This document shows, piece by piece, positions 1 through 10,508 of a DNA stretch of 64,000 nucleotides; the first letter of the stretch is position 1; each line of letters starts with the position of its first letter. The notes beneath the pieces were generated by a model. It did no database searches. It saw nothing but the letters and a program-made list of their open reading frames with translations, and was not told where the DNA came from. The stretch spans positions 372,001-436,000 of the forward strand of contig NZ_JHEI01000136.1 in NCBI RefSeq assembly GCF_001273835.1, read 5' to 3'. The DNA is from Leucobacter celer subsp. astrifaciens. GTDB lineage: Bacteria; Actinomycetota; Actinomycetes; Actinomycetales; Microbacteriaceae. The position numbers and the translations under genes are program-made.

Positions 1-1
1 C

Positions 2-1003
2 TCTACCGTCGACGAGCCGCTCCCCACCGGAGCGATCGTGCTCAAGGCCTCCGACGAGGAGGACGTGCCGACCATCACCACGGCGATCCCCGGCGCGACC
101 GCCGACCCGGTGAAGGACTACCTCAAGCAGATCGGCAAGGTCGCACTGCTGAACGCGGCCGAAGAGGTCGAGCTGGCCATGCGCATCGAGGCGGGTCTGT
201 TCGCCGAGGAGAAGCTCGCGACCGAGAAGGGTCTGCCCAAGAAGCTCGAGCGCGAGCTGAAGTGGGTGGCCCGCGACGGTCAGCGCGCCAAGAGCCACCT
301 GCTCGGCGCGAACCTGCGCCTCGTCGTGTCGCTCGCGAAGCGCTACACGGGTCGCGGCATGCAGTTCCTGGACCTCATCCAGGAGGGCAACCTCGGCCTC
401 ATCCGCGCGGTCGAGAAGTTCGACTACACCAAGGGCTTCAAGTTCTCGACCTACGCGACGTGGTGGATCCGCCAGGCGATCACCCGCGCCATGGCCGACC
501 AGGCCCGCACCATCCGCATTCCGGTGCACATGGTCGAGGTCATCAACAAGCTGGCCCGCGTGCAGCGGCAGATGCTCCAGGACCTGGGCCGCGAGCCCAC
601 GCCCGAGGAGCTGAGCCGCGAACTCGATATGACCCCCGAGAAGGTCATCGAGGTGCAGAAGTACGGGCGCGAGCCGATCTCGCTGCACACGCCGCTCGGT
701 GAGGACGGCGACAGCGAGTTCGGCGATCTCATCGAGGACACGGAGGCGGTCGTGCCCGCCGACGCCGTGGGCTTCACGATGCTGCAGCAGCAGCTCGAGC
801 AGCTCCTCGACTCGCTCTCCGAGCGCGAGGCCGGCGTGATCCGCATGCGCTTCGGGCTGGGCGACGGCATGCCGAAGACCCTCGACCAGATCGGCGACAC
901 CTTCGGTGTCACGCGCGAGCGCATCCGCCAGATCGAGTCGAAGACGATGGCCAAGCTGCGTCACCCCTCGCGGTCGCAGCAGCTGCGCGACTACCTGGAG
1001 TAG
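2..1003 (+). CDS. sigA: Principal RNA polymerase sigma factor (SigA/RpoD), 5' end outside window
   Basis: Primary sigma factor that directs RNA polymerase to housekeeping promoters. The reading frame is open from base 2, so the gene starts upstream; a GTG at 38 is only an internal codon. The visible 333 residues hold region 1.2 ([16 protein letters not shown]), region 2 with the core-binding and -10 recognition helices ([20 protein letters not shown], then [16 protein letters not shown]), region 3, and the region 4 helix-turn-helix ([14 protein letters not shown]) ending in the usual [14 protein letters not shown] tail. The long acidic N-terminal extension typical of actinobacterial SigA would lie outside the window. 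A strong hairpin terminator follows the stop by 13 bases. The many TANNNT hexamers in this window fit recognition by this factor. Confidence 0.97.
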   Translation, partial: STVDEPLPTGAIVLKASDEEDVPTITTAIPGATADPVKDYLKQIGKVALLNAAEEVELAMRIEAGLFAEEKLATEKGLPKKLERELKWVARDGQRAKSHLLGANLRLVVSLAKRYTGRGMQFLDLIQEGNLGLIRAVEKFDYTKGFKFSTYATWWIRQAITRAMADQARTIRIPVHMVEVINKLARVQRQMLQDLGREPTPEELSRELDMTPEKVIEVQKYGREPISLHTPLGEDGDSEFGDLIEDTEAVVPADAVGFTMLQQQLEQLLDSLSEREAGVIRMRFGLGDGMPKTLDQIGDTFGVTRERIRQIESKTMAKLRHPSRSQQLRDYLE

Positions 1004-1015
1004 GCCGCGTACAGG

Positions 1016-1044
1016 AAAAGCCCCGGGCAGTGCCCGGGGCTTTT
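1016..1044 (+). terminator. Rho-independent terminator of sigA
   Basis: A perfect hairpin, AAAAGCCCCGGGCA against TGCCCGGGGCTTTT, with a very short loop and a T run, placed just after the sigA stop. Confidence 0.9.
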
Positions 1045-1110
1045 CTGTTGGTGTTCTGGCTCTGGAGCCTGCGATCCGCTGCACGGCCGCAGGGTGACGG
1101 TTTGCTGTGG

Positions 1111-1140
1111 ATCCTGCGACTCGCTGCGCTCGCGCAGGAT
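1111..1140. repeat. REP-like palindromic element
   Basis: ATCCTGCG and CGCAGGAT flank a core made of TCGCTGCGCTCG, followed by ATGACGG. On the other strand this reads CGTCATCCTGCGCGAGCG, the kind of short palindromic intergenic sequence found in many copies in some bacterial genomes. Only one copy is clear here. It sits between the sigA terminator and the small gene on the minus strand. Confidence 0.5.
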
Positions 1141-1145
1141 GACGG

Positions 1146-1367
1146 CTACGCCGTCAGCTTGTGGCTCTCGTCGTGCCACACCTCCGCCAGGGGGCGGAGC
1201 TTCGCTTCGTGCTTGTGCGCGTGATGCCCGCAGAACAGCAGCTCGCCGCCGTTCAGCATCACCCGGACATAGGCCTGTGCACCACAGCTGTCGCAACGGT
1301 CCAGCGCGGTGAGCGGGCGGTCCGCTGCTTCGACCTCTTCGGTACGATCCTGCTCGATCGTCGTCAT
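1146..1367 (-). CDS. Small DUF7455-type zinc-ribbon protein
   Basis: A 73-residue acidic protein with CDSCGAQAY near residue 26 and FCGHHAHKHE near residue 45. The CxxC plus C..HH pair is likely to bind zinc. This composition and the position between sigA and parE match a conserved small actinobacterial family (DUF7455) of unknown function. The ATG at 1367 is preceded by GGGAGG at a good distance; an ATG at 1403 would add 12 residues but lacks such a site. It is convergent with sigA. No catalytic role can be assigned. Confidence 0.75.
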   Translation of the reverse strand: MTTIEQDRTEEVEAADRPLTALDRCDSCGAQAYVRVMLNGGELLFCGHHAHKHEAKLRPLAEVWHDESHKLTA

Positions 1368-1530
1368 GGCGTCCTCCCGTTCCTCGGTTTCCAATGGGTA
1401 CACCTCTATCCAAGCATGCCGAGGCCGGTTTTCCTCGCAGCAGGCGCTCGGGTTCGCTGAACGCGTAGCCTCCCGGCCCCTCGTTCCGCACTCGCCGGGT
1501 CCGTGGCCGCGCGATGTCGGCGGTCTGCCC

Positions 1531-1559
1531 TAGGGTAGATGCGTTATCTAACAGAGGAG
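1531..1559 (+). promoter_or_regulatory. parE -10 box and ribosome binding site
   Basis: TAGGGT at 1531-1536 fits a -10 box and would start transcription near 1543. GAGGAG at 1554-1559 lies nine bases before the GTG at 1569. This makes the earlier in-frame ATG at 1539 an unlikely start, because it would lie upstream of the transcript start. Confidence 0.55.
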
Positions 1560-1568
1560 ATCCCAACA

Positions 1569-3662
<2,094 letters not shown>

Positions 3663-3690
3663 GCGGCAGAGGGGGCGGGCGCGCCCTTGA

Positions 3691-3696
3691 TAGGCT
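3691..3696 (+). promoter_or_regulatory. Likely -10 box for the riboswitch transcript
   Basis: TAGGCT would start transcription near 3703, just before the conserved riboswitch core. No strong -35 hexamer is visible. Confidence 0.45.
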
Positions 3697-3702
3697 GGAC
3701 CC

Positions 3703-3812
3703 GATAGCGCCTAGGGTTCCGGGGTCCGTGTGAGCGGCCCGCCTGGTCCGAGCGGCGCCACGGCGGGTCCCACGATCCGCCGTCATCTGACAGGACAAAA
3801 GCCCGGAGGAAC
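3703..3812 (+). promoter_or_regulatory. ykkC-family riboswitch, most like guanidine-I
   Basis: The leader of the EamA gene carries in order the conserved blocks of the ykkC/guanidine-I class: CTAGGGTTCC (3711-3720), CTGGTCCGAG (3743-3752), an ACGG at the base of a stem (ACGGCGG 3760-3766 with CCGCCGT 3777-3783), and GGACAAAAGCCCGGAGGA (3793-3810). In known members this aptamer binds guanidinium and turns on exporters or guanidine-degrading enzymes. The class also has variants that bind ppGpp, PRPP or nucleoside diphosphates. The ACGG junction and the transporter downstream favour guanidine, but the ligand is inferred. Confidence 0.85.
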
Positions 3813-3837
3813 CTCGCCCGACGCGCCGATCGCATCG

Positions 3838-3853
3838 GGCAGAAGGTTCTGCC
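3838..3853 (+). promoter_or_regulatory. Palindrome covering the ribosome binding site of the EamA gene
   Basis: GGCAGAAGGTTCTGCC is a perfect 16-base palindrome that contains the likely Shine-Dalgarno AGAAGG (3841-3846) and ends at the ATG. Folded, it would hide the ribosome binding site. It could act as the expression platform of the riboswitch, with ligand deciding whether the hairpin forms. A second inverted pair (GCCCGA 3816-3821 with TCGGGC 3835-3840) overlaps it and could compete. Confidence 0.5.
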
Positions 3854-4729
3854 ATGCCCGTTCTCGCCATCTGCCTCGCGCTGGCCGCCGCTGTGGCCCA
3901 CGCCGCCTGGAACATTGCCGCTCACGGATCGAGCCGCTCCGGGGTGCCGTTCCTGTGGTGGGGCGCACTGTGCAGCGCCACGATCTGGACCGTCGTGATC
4001 CCGCTCACGGGCGGAATCGGGCGGGCGGACCTCGCCGGGTTCCTGCTGGGCGTCGGGGCGTCCGGCGTGCTCCACGTCGCCTACATGCTCGTGCTGCAGC
4101 GAGGGTATGCGAGCGGAGACCTCTCGACGGTCTACGCGACGGCGCGCGGCACGGGGCCGCTGCTGACCGTGCTGATCGCGATGGCCCTGCTGGGAGAGCG
4201 CCCGGGGCCGACGGCCCTGCTCGGGGTGGCGCTCGTCGTCGGGGGTGTGGTCGCGTTCGGGATCGTCGGCAGGCCCGCGGCGCGGGGCCTCAGGCGCGGC
4301 GCCGATCCGGCGCTCGTCTACGGGCTGCTGACCGGAGCGGCCATCGCCGTCTACACCGTGTGGGACGCGTACGTGGTGACCGAGCTCGGGGTGGCGCCCG
4401 TGGCGTTCATGGTGGGCTGCTGCGCGGTGGAGGTGGTGCTCTTCACCGCCATGCTGCTGCGCCGCGGCGACGCGGCAGCGCGGCTGGGCGGCGCGCTGCG
4501 CCGCAATTGGCGCCGTCTGCTCGTCTTCGGGGTGCTCTCGCCGCTCTCCTACGTGCTCGCGCTCACCGCGATGACGCTGGCCCCCGTGTCGCTCGTCGCC
4601 CCGATGCGCGAGGCGAGCGTGGTGCTCGTCGGCCTCTACGGGGTGATCCGCTATCGGGAGAGCCGGCCGATACTGCGGGTGCTGGCCGCCGTGATCGTGG
4701 TGCTCGGGGTGCTGCTGATCGGACTGTGA
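3854..4729 (+). CDS. EamA/DMT-superfamily transporter, candidate guanidinium exporter
   Basis: An inner-membrane protein of 291 residues made almost only of hydrophobic helices, about ten in two EamA repeats split near residue 150 (GRPAARGLRRGADPALVYG). Typical features are the start PVLAICLALAAAVAHAAWN and the loop APMREASVVLVG near the C-terminus. Family members export amino acids, drugs or other small metabolites. Known guanidine-I riboswitches often control small multidrug-resistance exporters of guanidinium; here an EamA protein takes that place, so export of guanidinium or a related cation is the best inference. AGAAGG lies seven bases before the ATG. It stands alone, convergent with the DoxX-like gene. 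Confidence 0.85.
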   Translation: MPVLAICLALAAAVAHAAWNIAAHGSSRSGVPFLWWGALCSATIWTVVIPLTGGIGRADLAGFLLGVGASGVLHVAYMLVLQRGYASGDLSTVYATARGTGPLLTVLIAMALLGERPGPTALLGVALVVGGVVAFGIVGRPAARGLRRGADPALVYGLLTGAAIAVYTVWDAYVVTELGVAPVAFMVGCCAVEVVLFTAMLLRRGDAAARLGGALRRNWRRLLVFGVLSPLSYVLALTAMTLAPVSLVAPMREASVVLVGLYGVIRYRESRPILRVLAAVIVVLGVLLIGL

Positions 4730-4747
4730 GGCGCCGCCGCGAGAGGA

Positions 4748-5110
4748 TCACCGCGGCAGGTAGCTCAGCAGCAGCGCGCCCGCCGCCAGCACGAGCATGC
4801 CGAGACAGTTGATCCAGAAGGCGGTGCCCAGGAAGCGCGCTCGCACGTGCGAGGCCGCCGCGCACACGAAGTAGCCGACGACGCCGACGTTCGCGGCGAA
4901 CCCCACGCCGGGCAGCCAGATACCGCAGATCAGTCCCGCGGCCGCGAACAGCTTGATGACGATCAGCGTCCACCACCAGTCGCGGGGGAACCCGACGCCG
5001 TCGAGGCAGTCTCGGATGAATGCGGGCGGCCGGAGGGAGATCAGCGCGTCGCCGAGGACGATCGCCGCGAGCAGCGCCTGCGGCCACCAGGGGTCGGGGA
5101 GCAGAATCAC
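4748..5110 (-). CDS. DoxX-like membrane protein
   Basis: A 120-residue protein with four predicted membrane helices (ALLAAIVLGDALISL, WWTLIVIKLFAAAGLICGIW, VGVVGYFVCAAASH, CLGMLVLAAGALLLSYL). The length and helix layout match the DoxX-like family of small membrane proteins, whose role is mostly unknown. Its 3' end faces the EamA gene with an 18-base gap. No catalytic motif is seen and it has no operon partner, so the name rests on general topology. Confidence 0.65.
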   Translation of the reverse strand: MILLPDPWWPQALLAAIVLGDALISLRPPAFIRDCLDGVGFPRDWWWTLIVIKLFAAAGLICGIWLPGVGFAANVGVVGYFVCAAASHVRARFLGTAFWINCLGMLVLAAGALLLSYLPR

Positions 5111-5160
5111 GAGGTCACCCGCCTTCCGTCGATCGCCGCGAAGGCGTCGTGCAGTTCGCT

Positions 5161-5473
5161 CGTCAGCCTACTCCCGGTGCCCGCCAGCCGCCTCCCGGCG
5201 CTCGACTTCGACGTGTACGGGCTCGGAGGCCGTCTGCTTGGATGCAGCGAGATAGCCTTCCCCGAGTACCGCGTGGTGCAGGAGTACGAGGGCGATCATC
5301 ACCGAACCGATACCGGCCAGTGGAACCGGGACGTGCAGAAGCACCGCGACTACGCTCGCGCCGGCTGGGACGTGATCCGGGTGACCTCCGAGCTGCTGTA
5401 CCGTCGGCGTGCCGAGCTCCGCGCCCAGACCTTCGACGCGCTCGTCAAGGGCGGTTGGACGCCTCCGTGCTGA
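5161..5473 (+). pseudogene. C-terminal remnant of a DUF559/Vsr-like endonuclease-fold protein
   Basis: The frame reads LPALDFDVYG..GRLLG, then VVQEYEGDHHRTD, QWNRDVQKHRDYARAGWDV and VRVTSELLYRR-like residues. This is the pattern of the C-terminal nuclease-like domain (DUF559 or AbiEi-type) found in many actinobacterial proteins, with the acidic EYEGDHH core. Only about 100 residues remain. The frame runs back into the reverse strand of the DoxX-like gene, where it does not look coding. I read this as the 3' end of a lost gene, bounded by unrelated DNA on both sides. Confidence 0.6.
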
Positions 5474-5554
5474 ACACCGATGAATCCGGGACGCTCAGGT
5501 CGGGTTTTCATCGTGCGAAGCGCGCCTCAGCGTCCCCGATTCTGAGCACGAGGA

Positions 5555-5596
5555 GGGGGCAGGGGGGACAGGGGGACCGGGGGCAGGGGGTCAGGG
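5555..5596 (+). repeat. Six spaced G-tracts, possible G-quadruplex, at the parC 3' end
   Basis: Tracts of 5, 6, 5, 5, 5 and 3 Gs are separated by only 2-3 bases (5555-5559, 5562-5567, 5571-5575, 5579-5583, 5586-5590, 5594-5596), with a period near 8. The tract spans the parC stop codon. In the parC mRNA it would be C-rich; the G-rich strand is the template strand. Confidence 0.7.
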
Positions 5597-8101
5597 AGCC
5601 GCGCCGATGTAGGCAGCCGCCCCGTCGATGGGCTGGCCCGACCCGTCCCGCTTGCCGAGCTCGGTCGGCAGCTTGCGCGCAGCGCCGTCGGCCGCGAGGG
5701 CGCGCGGCTCGCCCGTGCCCACCCAGGCGCAGGCGATCTGATCCTCCCACTTGAGGAAGCGCTGGACTCGCACACCGCCGGTCGCACGGCCCTTGGCCGG
5801 GAACTCGGCCCACTCCGAGACCTTTGCCGTCGCGACGTCCGTCCCCGGCAGCGTGATCGAGCTGTCGGCGATGGTGACGACGCGGGCCTCGGCGCCCTCC
5901 GGCACCGCGCCTGCGAACACGACGCGGGCGTCGGTTCCGAGCCTGATCCCCGCCATACCGCCCGCCGGGCGGCCCTGCGGGCGCACCGACGAGGCGGCGA
6001 ACCGCAGCAGCTGGGCATCGCTCGTCACCACCGCGAACTCCGTGTCGTCCGGGGCGGGAAAAGCGCCCACCAGGCGATCGTCCGGCTTCAACCCGATGAC
6101 CTCGAAGGAGGGCTTGGCCGGCAGATCGGTGAGCACCACGCGCTTCACCGTGCCTTGCGCGGTGAAGAGCCCGATCGGGATCTCGGATCCGGAGGCCCCC
6201 TCGCCGTCGCCGCCGAGGGGTACGAGCCCGACTACACGTAGTTTCTTGTCGGTGATGCCGAGGTAATCGGTGAGTTTGACGCCGGCCGAGAACGCGATCG
6301 ATGCGGCGGGGACGAGCGGCAGATCGACGGGCGTGAAGCGGTGCAGGGTGCCGTCGCTGAGGATCGCTCCGAGCTCGCCCCGCACGGTGCCGTCGACGCT
6401 CGATGAGAGCGCGCCGTGCTTGGTGGCGCGGGATGCGGAACGGGGTGACTCGGCGGCCTCGGGATCCCGGTCCACGCGAAGGGCGCGGCCCGTCGCCGAG
6501 AGCAGTACCGTGCACGGGGTGTCGGCCACCTGCAGCGCAGCGGAGGAGGAGGGGGCTCGGGTGGGCCTGGCGACGGCGCCCGTGAGCAGGGTGCGGCGCG
6601 GAGTGCCGAAGGCCTCGGCGGCCTGGTCGAGCTCGGTGGATACGACCTGGCGCAGCTTCTCGGGGCTGCCGAGGATCTCGAGGAGCGCCTCGATCTCGGC
6701 GCGCAGCTGATCGCGCTCGGCCTCGAGCTCGACGCGGGAGAACTTGGTGAGCCTGCGCAGGCGCAGCTCGAGGATGTATTCGGCCTGCGCCTCGGAGAGG
6801 TCGAACACCTGCATGAGGCGCGTGCGGGCGGTGTCGGCGTCGTCGCTCGTGCGGATGAGCTGGATGACCTCGTCGATGTCGAGGATCGCGATGAGCAGGC
6901 CTTCGACGAGGTGCAGCCGCTCGCGCCGCTTGCGCAGCCGGAACTCGGAGCGGCGCGTGATGACCGAGATGCGGTGGTCGAGGAAGACGCGCAGCATCTC
7001 GCGCAGGCCCAGAGTCTGCGGCTGGCCGTTCACGAGCGCCACCGAGTTGATGCTGAACGAGTCCTCGAGCGGTGTGTAGCGGTAGAGCTGCTCGAGCACG
7101 GCCTCGGGTGAGAAGCCGGTCTTGAGGGTGATGACGAGGCGCAGCCCGTTCTTGCGGTCGGTGAGGTCGGCGACGTCGGAGATGCCGGAGAGCTTCTTGG
7201 CGTCGACGCCCTGCTTGATCTTCTCGATCACCCGTTCCGGACCCACGAGGTGGGGGAGCTCGGTCACGATGAGACCGGTGCGCCGCGGCCCGAGCGGCTC
7301 GACCGAGACCTTCGCCCGGGTGCGGAAGGCGCCGCGGCCCGTGCGGTAGGCGTCCTTCACCCCGTCCAGGCCGACGATGGTGCCGCCGCCCGGCAGATCG
7401 GGCCCCGGGATGAACTCCATGAGTTCGTCGACCGTGGCATCGGGATGGTGGAGCAGATGCTTGGCGCCGTCGACCACCTCGATGAGGTTGTGAGGAGCGA
7501 GGTTCGTCGCCATGCCCACCGCGATGCCGCTCGCACCGTTGACCAGTAGGTTCGGCACCGCCGAGGGCAGCACGTCGGGCTGCATGATCTGGTTGTCGTA
7601 GTTGGGGACGAAGTCGACCACGTCCTCGTCGAGCGACTCGGTCATCGCGAGCGCCGCCCCCGCGAGGCGGGCCTCGGTGTAGCGAGAGGCCGCGGGGCCG
7701 TCGTCGAGCGAGCCGAAGTTGCCGTGGCCGTCGACGAGCGGCAGCCGCATCGCGAAGCCCTGGGCCATACGCACCAGCGCATCGTAGATCGAGGCGTCGC
7801 CGTGGGGGTGCAGCTTGCCCATGACCTCGCCGACCACGCGGGCCGACTTGACGTGCCCCTTCTCGGGGCGCAGCCCCATGTCCTGCATCATGAAGAGGAT
7901 GCGGCGCTGCACGGGCTTCAGCCCGTCGCGGGCATCGGGCAGTGCGCGCGAGTAGATCACCGAGTAGGCGTACTCGAGGAACGATCCCTCCATCTCCTGC
8001 GAGATGTCGATGTCCTCGATGCGCTCGCCGGCCATCTCGTGCGCGGCGCGGGCGCCCGGGGCGGAGGCGTTGTCGGGGGAGGCGCTGGGTGCGTCGGTCA
8101 T
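5591..8101 (-). CDS. parC: DNA topoisomerase IV subunit A (ParC)
   Basis: DNA-cleaving subunit of topoisomerase IV and partner of ParE. It has 836 residues from the ATG at 8101. The breakage-reunion domain shows [19 protein letters not shown] (66-84), [20 protein letters not shown] (96-115) and the active-site tyrosine Tyr141 in RYTEARL. The coiled-coil tower ([20 protein letters not shown]) and a C-terminal beta-pinwheel-like region follow. A start 12 bases upstream at 8113 is possible. The gene starts only 10 bases from the divergent phosphodiesterase gene. A minus-strand TAGCAT (8117-8112) could serve as a -10 box and would give an almost leaderless mRNA. Topoisomerase IV rather than gyrase is chosen because of the nearby parE. 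Confidence 0.93.
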   Translation of the reverse strand: MTDAPSASPDNASAPGARAAHEMAGERIEDIDISQEMEGSFLEYAYSVIYSRALPDARDGLKPVQRRILFMMQDMGLRPEKGHVKSARVVGEVMGKLHPHGDASIYDALVRMAQGFAMRLPLVDGHGNFGSLDDGPAASRYTEARLAGAALAMTESLDEDVVDFVPNYDNQIMQPDVLPSAVPNLLVNGASGIAVGMATNLAPHNLIEVVDGAKHLLHHPDATVDELMEFIPGPDLPGGGTIVGLDGVKDAYRTGRGAFRTRAKVSVEPLGPRRTGLIVTELPHLVGPERVIEKIKQGVDAKKLSGISDVADLTDRKNGLRLVITLKTGFSPEAVLEQLYRYTPLEDSFSINSVALVNGQPQTLGLREMLRVFLDHRISVITRRSEFRLRKRRERLHLVEGLLIAILDIDEVIQLIRTSDDADTARTRLMQVFDLSEAQAEYILELRLRRLTKFSRVELEAERDQLRAEIEALLEILGSPEKLRQVVSTELDQAAEAFGTPRRTLLTGAVARPTRAPSSSAALQVADTPCTVLLSATGRALRVDRDPEAAESPRSASRATKHGALSSSVDGTVRGELGAILSDGTLHRFTPVDLPLVPAASIAFSAGVKLTDYLGITDKKLRVVGLVPLGGDGEGASGSEIPIGLFTAQGTVKRVVLTDLPAKPSFEVIGLKPDDRLVGAFPAPDDTEFAVVTSDAQLLRFAASSVRPQGRPAGGMAGIRLGTDARVVFAGAVPEGAEARVVTIADSSITLPGTDVATAKVSEWAEFPAKGRATGGVRVQRFLKWEDQIACAWVGTGEPRALAADGAARKLPTELGKRDGSGQPIDGAAAYIGAAP

Positions 8102-8117
8102 AATGGAGTTCATGCTA
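8099..8117. promoter_or_regulatory. Overlapping divergent -10 boxes of parC and the phosphodiesterase gene
   Basis: On the plus strand CATAAT (8099-8104) lies seven bases before the ATG at 8112, so that mRNA would be leaderless. On the minus strand TAGCAT (8117-8112) precedes the parC ATG at 8101. The two start codons are 10 bases apart, so each promoter would lie inside the other gene. Confidence 0.5.
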
Positions 8118-9317
8118 CCGACGACCGCCGACAACGGTGCGAGGCTTGCCGCGATTCTGCCAAGCGGACTCGCGACGGTCGCCCGAGGCCTCGACGCAGA
8201 CCTGCCGGAGGAGCTCGCCTTCGCCGCTTCGAGCGGGATCGCGGACCGCCTGCCGGCCGCGAGATCCTTCGTGATGGTGGTCGTCGACGGGCTCGGCCAC
8301 GCCAACCTCACCGCCGCGAAGGGCCACGCTCCGACCCTCGCGCGGCTGCAGCGACGGCGCATCGAGACGGTCGCCCCGTCGACCACGGGGGCCGCCCTCA
8401 CCACGCTCACCACGGGCAGGCTGCCGGGGGAGCACGGGCTCATCGGCTATCGCATCAGGCATCCGAGGCTCGGGCTCGTCACAACCCTCAAGGACTGGCA
8501 GGGCATCGAGGATCGCGCCGCCTGGCAGCGCTCCGCCCCGCTGTTCGGGCTCGCCGAGCGGCTGGGGGCGAGGCCGGTGGCGATCGGGCGGCCGGCGCAC
8601 GCCACCGGTGGCCTGACCGAGGCCATCCTCACCGGTGCCGAGTACCATCCGGGGCAGCGGATCGAGGATCGCTTCGAGGTCGCCTCGCGCCTGCTGCGGT
8701 CCGGAGACCCCGTCGTCGCCTATCTGTACATCGATGAGCTCGACAAGGTCGCTCACGAGAAGGGCTGGCAGAGCGCCGCGTGGCTGCGCCGCCTCGAGCA
8801 GCTGGATGCGGCTCTCGACGGCTTCCTGCGCGTGCTGCCCCGCGACGCCGGTGTCGTGGTCACGGCCGACCACGGCATCGTCGACGTGCAGCCGCACCAG
8901 CAGGTGATGCTCGACGCGAATCCCCGGCTGCTGGAGGATGTCGCTGAGATCGGGGGCGAGCCCCGCTTCCGCTCGCTGTATCTGCGCGAGGGGGCCGATG
9001 CCGCGGCCGTGGCCGCGAGATGGGCGGAGGCGGAGGGATCCCGGGCCTGGGCGGTCACGCGTGAGCGGGCCATCGCGTCCGGCTGCTTCGGTCCCGTCGC
9101 GCCGGAGGTCGCCCCGCGCCTCGGCGACGTGCTCCTGGCCGCGCGGAAGCAGGTCGCCTACTACAGCAGCACCGACGACCCCCGCGCGCTCGCCATGGTG
9201 GGGCAGCACGGATCGTTCAGCGAGGACGAGCGCGGAGTGCCCCTGGCGCTCGCGGGGCTGCTCGCCGGCACCGGCTTCGGATCCGCGGTGGCCGAGGCAG
9301 CGGCGATGCGCGGCTGA
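8112..9317 (+). CDS. Alkaline-phosphatase-superfamily phosphodiesterase / nucleotide pyrophosphatase
   Basis: A 401-residue predicted metal-dependent phosphodiesterase. The order of metal and nucleophile motifs is typical: VVVDGLGH with Asp59, STTGAALTTLTTG with the likely nucleophile Thr near 91-92, DELDKVAHEKG, VVTADHGIVDV near 250 and GQHGSFS near 365. Type I phosphodiesterases of this fold cleave nucleotide or sugar-phosphate diesters; the substrate here is unknown. No signal peptide is seen. The ATG at 8112 is preferred because of a CATAAT box seven bases upstream; earlier in-frame starts would lie upstream of that transcript start. Confidence 0.85.
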   Translation: MLPTTADNGARLAAILPSGLATVARGLDADLPEELAFAASSGIADRLPAARSFVMVVVDGLGHANLTAAKGHAPTLARLQRRRIETVAPSTTGAALTTLTTGRLPGEHGLIGYRIRHPRLGLVTTLKDWQGIEDRAAWQRSAPLFGLAERLGARPVAIGRPAHATGGLTEAILTGAEYHPGQRIEDRFEVASRLLRSGDPVVAYLYIDELDKVAHEKGWQSAAWLRRLEQLDAALDGFLRVLPRDAGVVVTADHGIVDVQPHQQVMLDANPRLLEDVAEIGGEPRFRSLYLREGADAAAVAARWAEAEGSRAWAVTRERAIASGCFGPVAPEVAPRLGDVLLAARKQVAYYSSTDDPRALAMVGQHGSFSEDERGVPLALAGLLAGTGFGSAVAEAAAMRG

Positions 9318-9338
9318 GGCCGCGGTGAGGCGCTGCTG

Positions 9339-10508
9339 CTACGCGGGATCCTCGTCGCTGCGGGTGCCGAAGAGGATGTCGTCCCAGCTCGGGATCGACG
9401 CGCGGCCTTTGCGGGCCGGACGCTCCTGCTGCGGTTCGCGGCCGGGGGTCTCCGCGTCGTCGTCGCGGGTCTCGGGAACCGCGACGGGCCTGGAGGGTGC
9501 ACCCGCCTCGGTGGGAGCCGGGGAGACGTGATCGGAGGAGGTGCGGTCGGAGGACACGCCGGAGCCCTGCCAGATGCTGCGGGCCCGCGGAGGAGCGCCG
9601 TCCTCGGAGGTGGTCTCCGGTGCCCCGATGCTCCCGCCGGCCGGATGCTGCTCGGCGGCGCCCCGATCCCGATCCCGCTCTCCCCGCCGCTTGCGCAGGG
9701 CGTCGAGCAGATCGGCCGTCTGGCTGAGATCGGCGGGTTCCTGCTCGCCGGTCTTGATGGCGCGCTGATCGATCTCACGGCGGCGCTCGTACTCTGCGTT
9801 GGTGTCGGAGAGCACGGGCGGCGTCTCGTCCCGCGTCTCGGCGGGTGCCTCGTCTTCGATCTCGATCGGCAGCTGGGAAGCGTCGAACGCGTCCGAGTCG
9901 AAGCGGCCCGACTGCTCGGCGTTGTCGACCGCTCGCAGCTTCGGGATCAGACGATCGCCGACGTCGCCCAGCTTGGACAGGGTGACGGCGTCCGGATTGA
10001 CCGGGGAGAGCGTGCCCTTGCGATGCTCGAATGACCACACCGCGCGGTGGGCGACATCGTGCGAGATGAACTCGAGGCTGATCATCCAGCCGGTCTCCTC
10101 GTCGCGCCAGGACTCCCACTCGCTGGTGTCGGCGCCGAGAGCGATGAGCCGCTCGGAGATCACGGCTCCGAAGCGCTGGTCGGCCTCGTCCTCGGCGTCG
10201 GTGCGCACGGCCACGGCGTGCGCGCGCTCCAGGATGTATCGCCGCTCCGCCAGGACCGGCTCCGCGTAGCGCTCGATATCGGCCTCGTCGAGCTCCATCT
10301 CCTTGGCGACCTGGGCGCGGGACCTGCCGGCACGGATGAGCGCCTGGATCTCGCGCGGGCGCACCCGGGCGGTATCCCGTTCGCGCCGACTGAGGTGCCG
10401 GAGCTCGCTCAGCACCGCATCGTCGACGACCAGGCGGAACTCCTCCTCGGCGTCGTTCGCCACAATCAGCGACCGGTCATCGCGTCGCACAAAGCGCAAT
10501 TCGTCCAT
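9339..10508 (-). CDS. sepH: Septation protein SepH
   Basis: A cell-division protein conserved in Actinobacteria that binds FtsZ and promotes its assembly. The 389 residues start with MDELRFVRRDDRSLIVAND and contain a helix-turn-helix-like segment (PREIQALIRAGRSRAQVAKE, about 51-70) that mediates the FtsZ effect in studied members. A conserved globular part follows (WESWRDEETGWMISLEF, WSFEHRKGTLSPVN). The last 170 residues are charged and low in complexity, as usual for the family. The ATG at 10508 has AGGGA eight bases upstream; an in-frame ATG at 10547 lacks one. The position near sigA, dut and topoisomerase genes is the expected one. Confidence 0.92.
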   Translation of the reverse strand: MDELRFVRRDDRSLIVANDAEEEFRLVVDDAVLSELRHLSRRERDTARVRPREIQALIRAGRSRAQVAKEMELDEADIERYAEPVLAERRYILERAHAVAVRTDAEDEADQRFGAVISERLIALGADTSEWESWRDEETGWMISLEFISHDVAHRAVWSFEHRKGTLSPVNPDAVTLSKLGDVGDRLIPKLRAVDNAEQSGRFDSDAFDASQLPIEIEDEAPAETRDETPPVLSDTNAEYERRREIDQRAIKTGEQEPADLSQTADLLDALRKRRGERDRDRGAAEQHPAGGSIGAPETTSEDGAPPRARSIWQGSGVSSDRTSSDHVSPAPTEAGAPSRPVAVPETRDDDAETPGREPQQERPARKGRASIPSWDDILFGTRSDEDPA

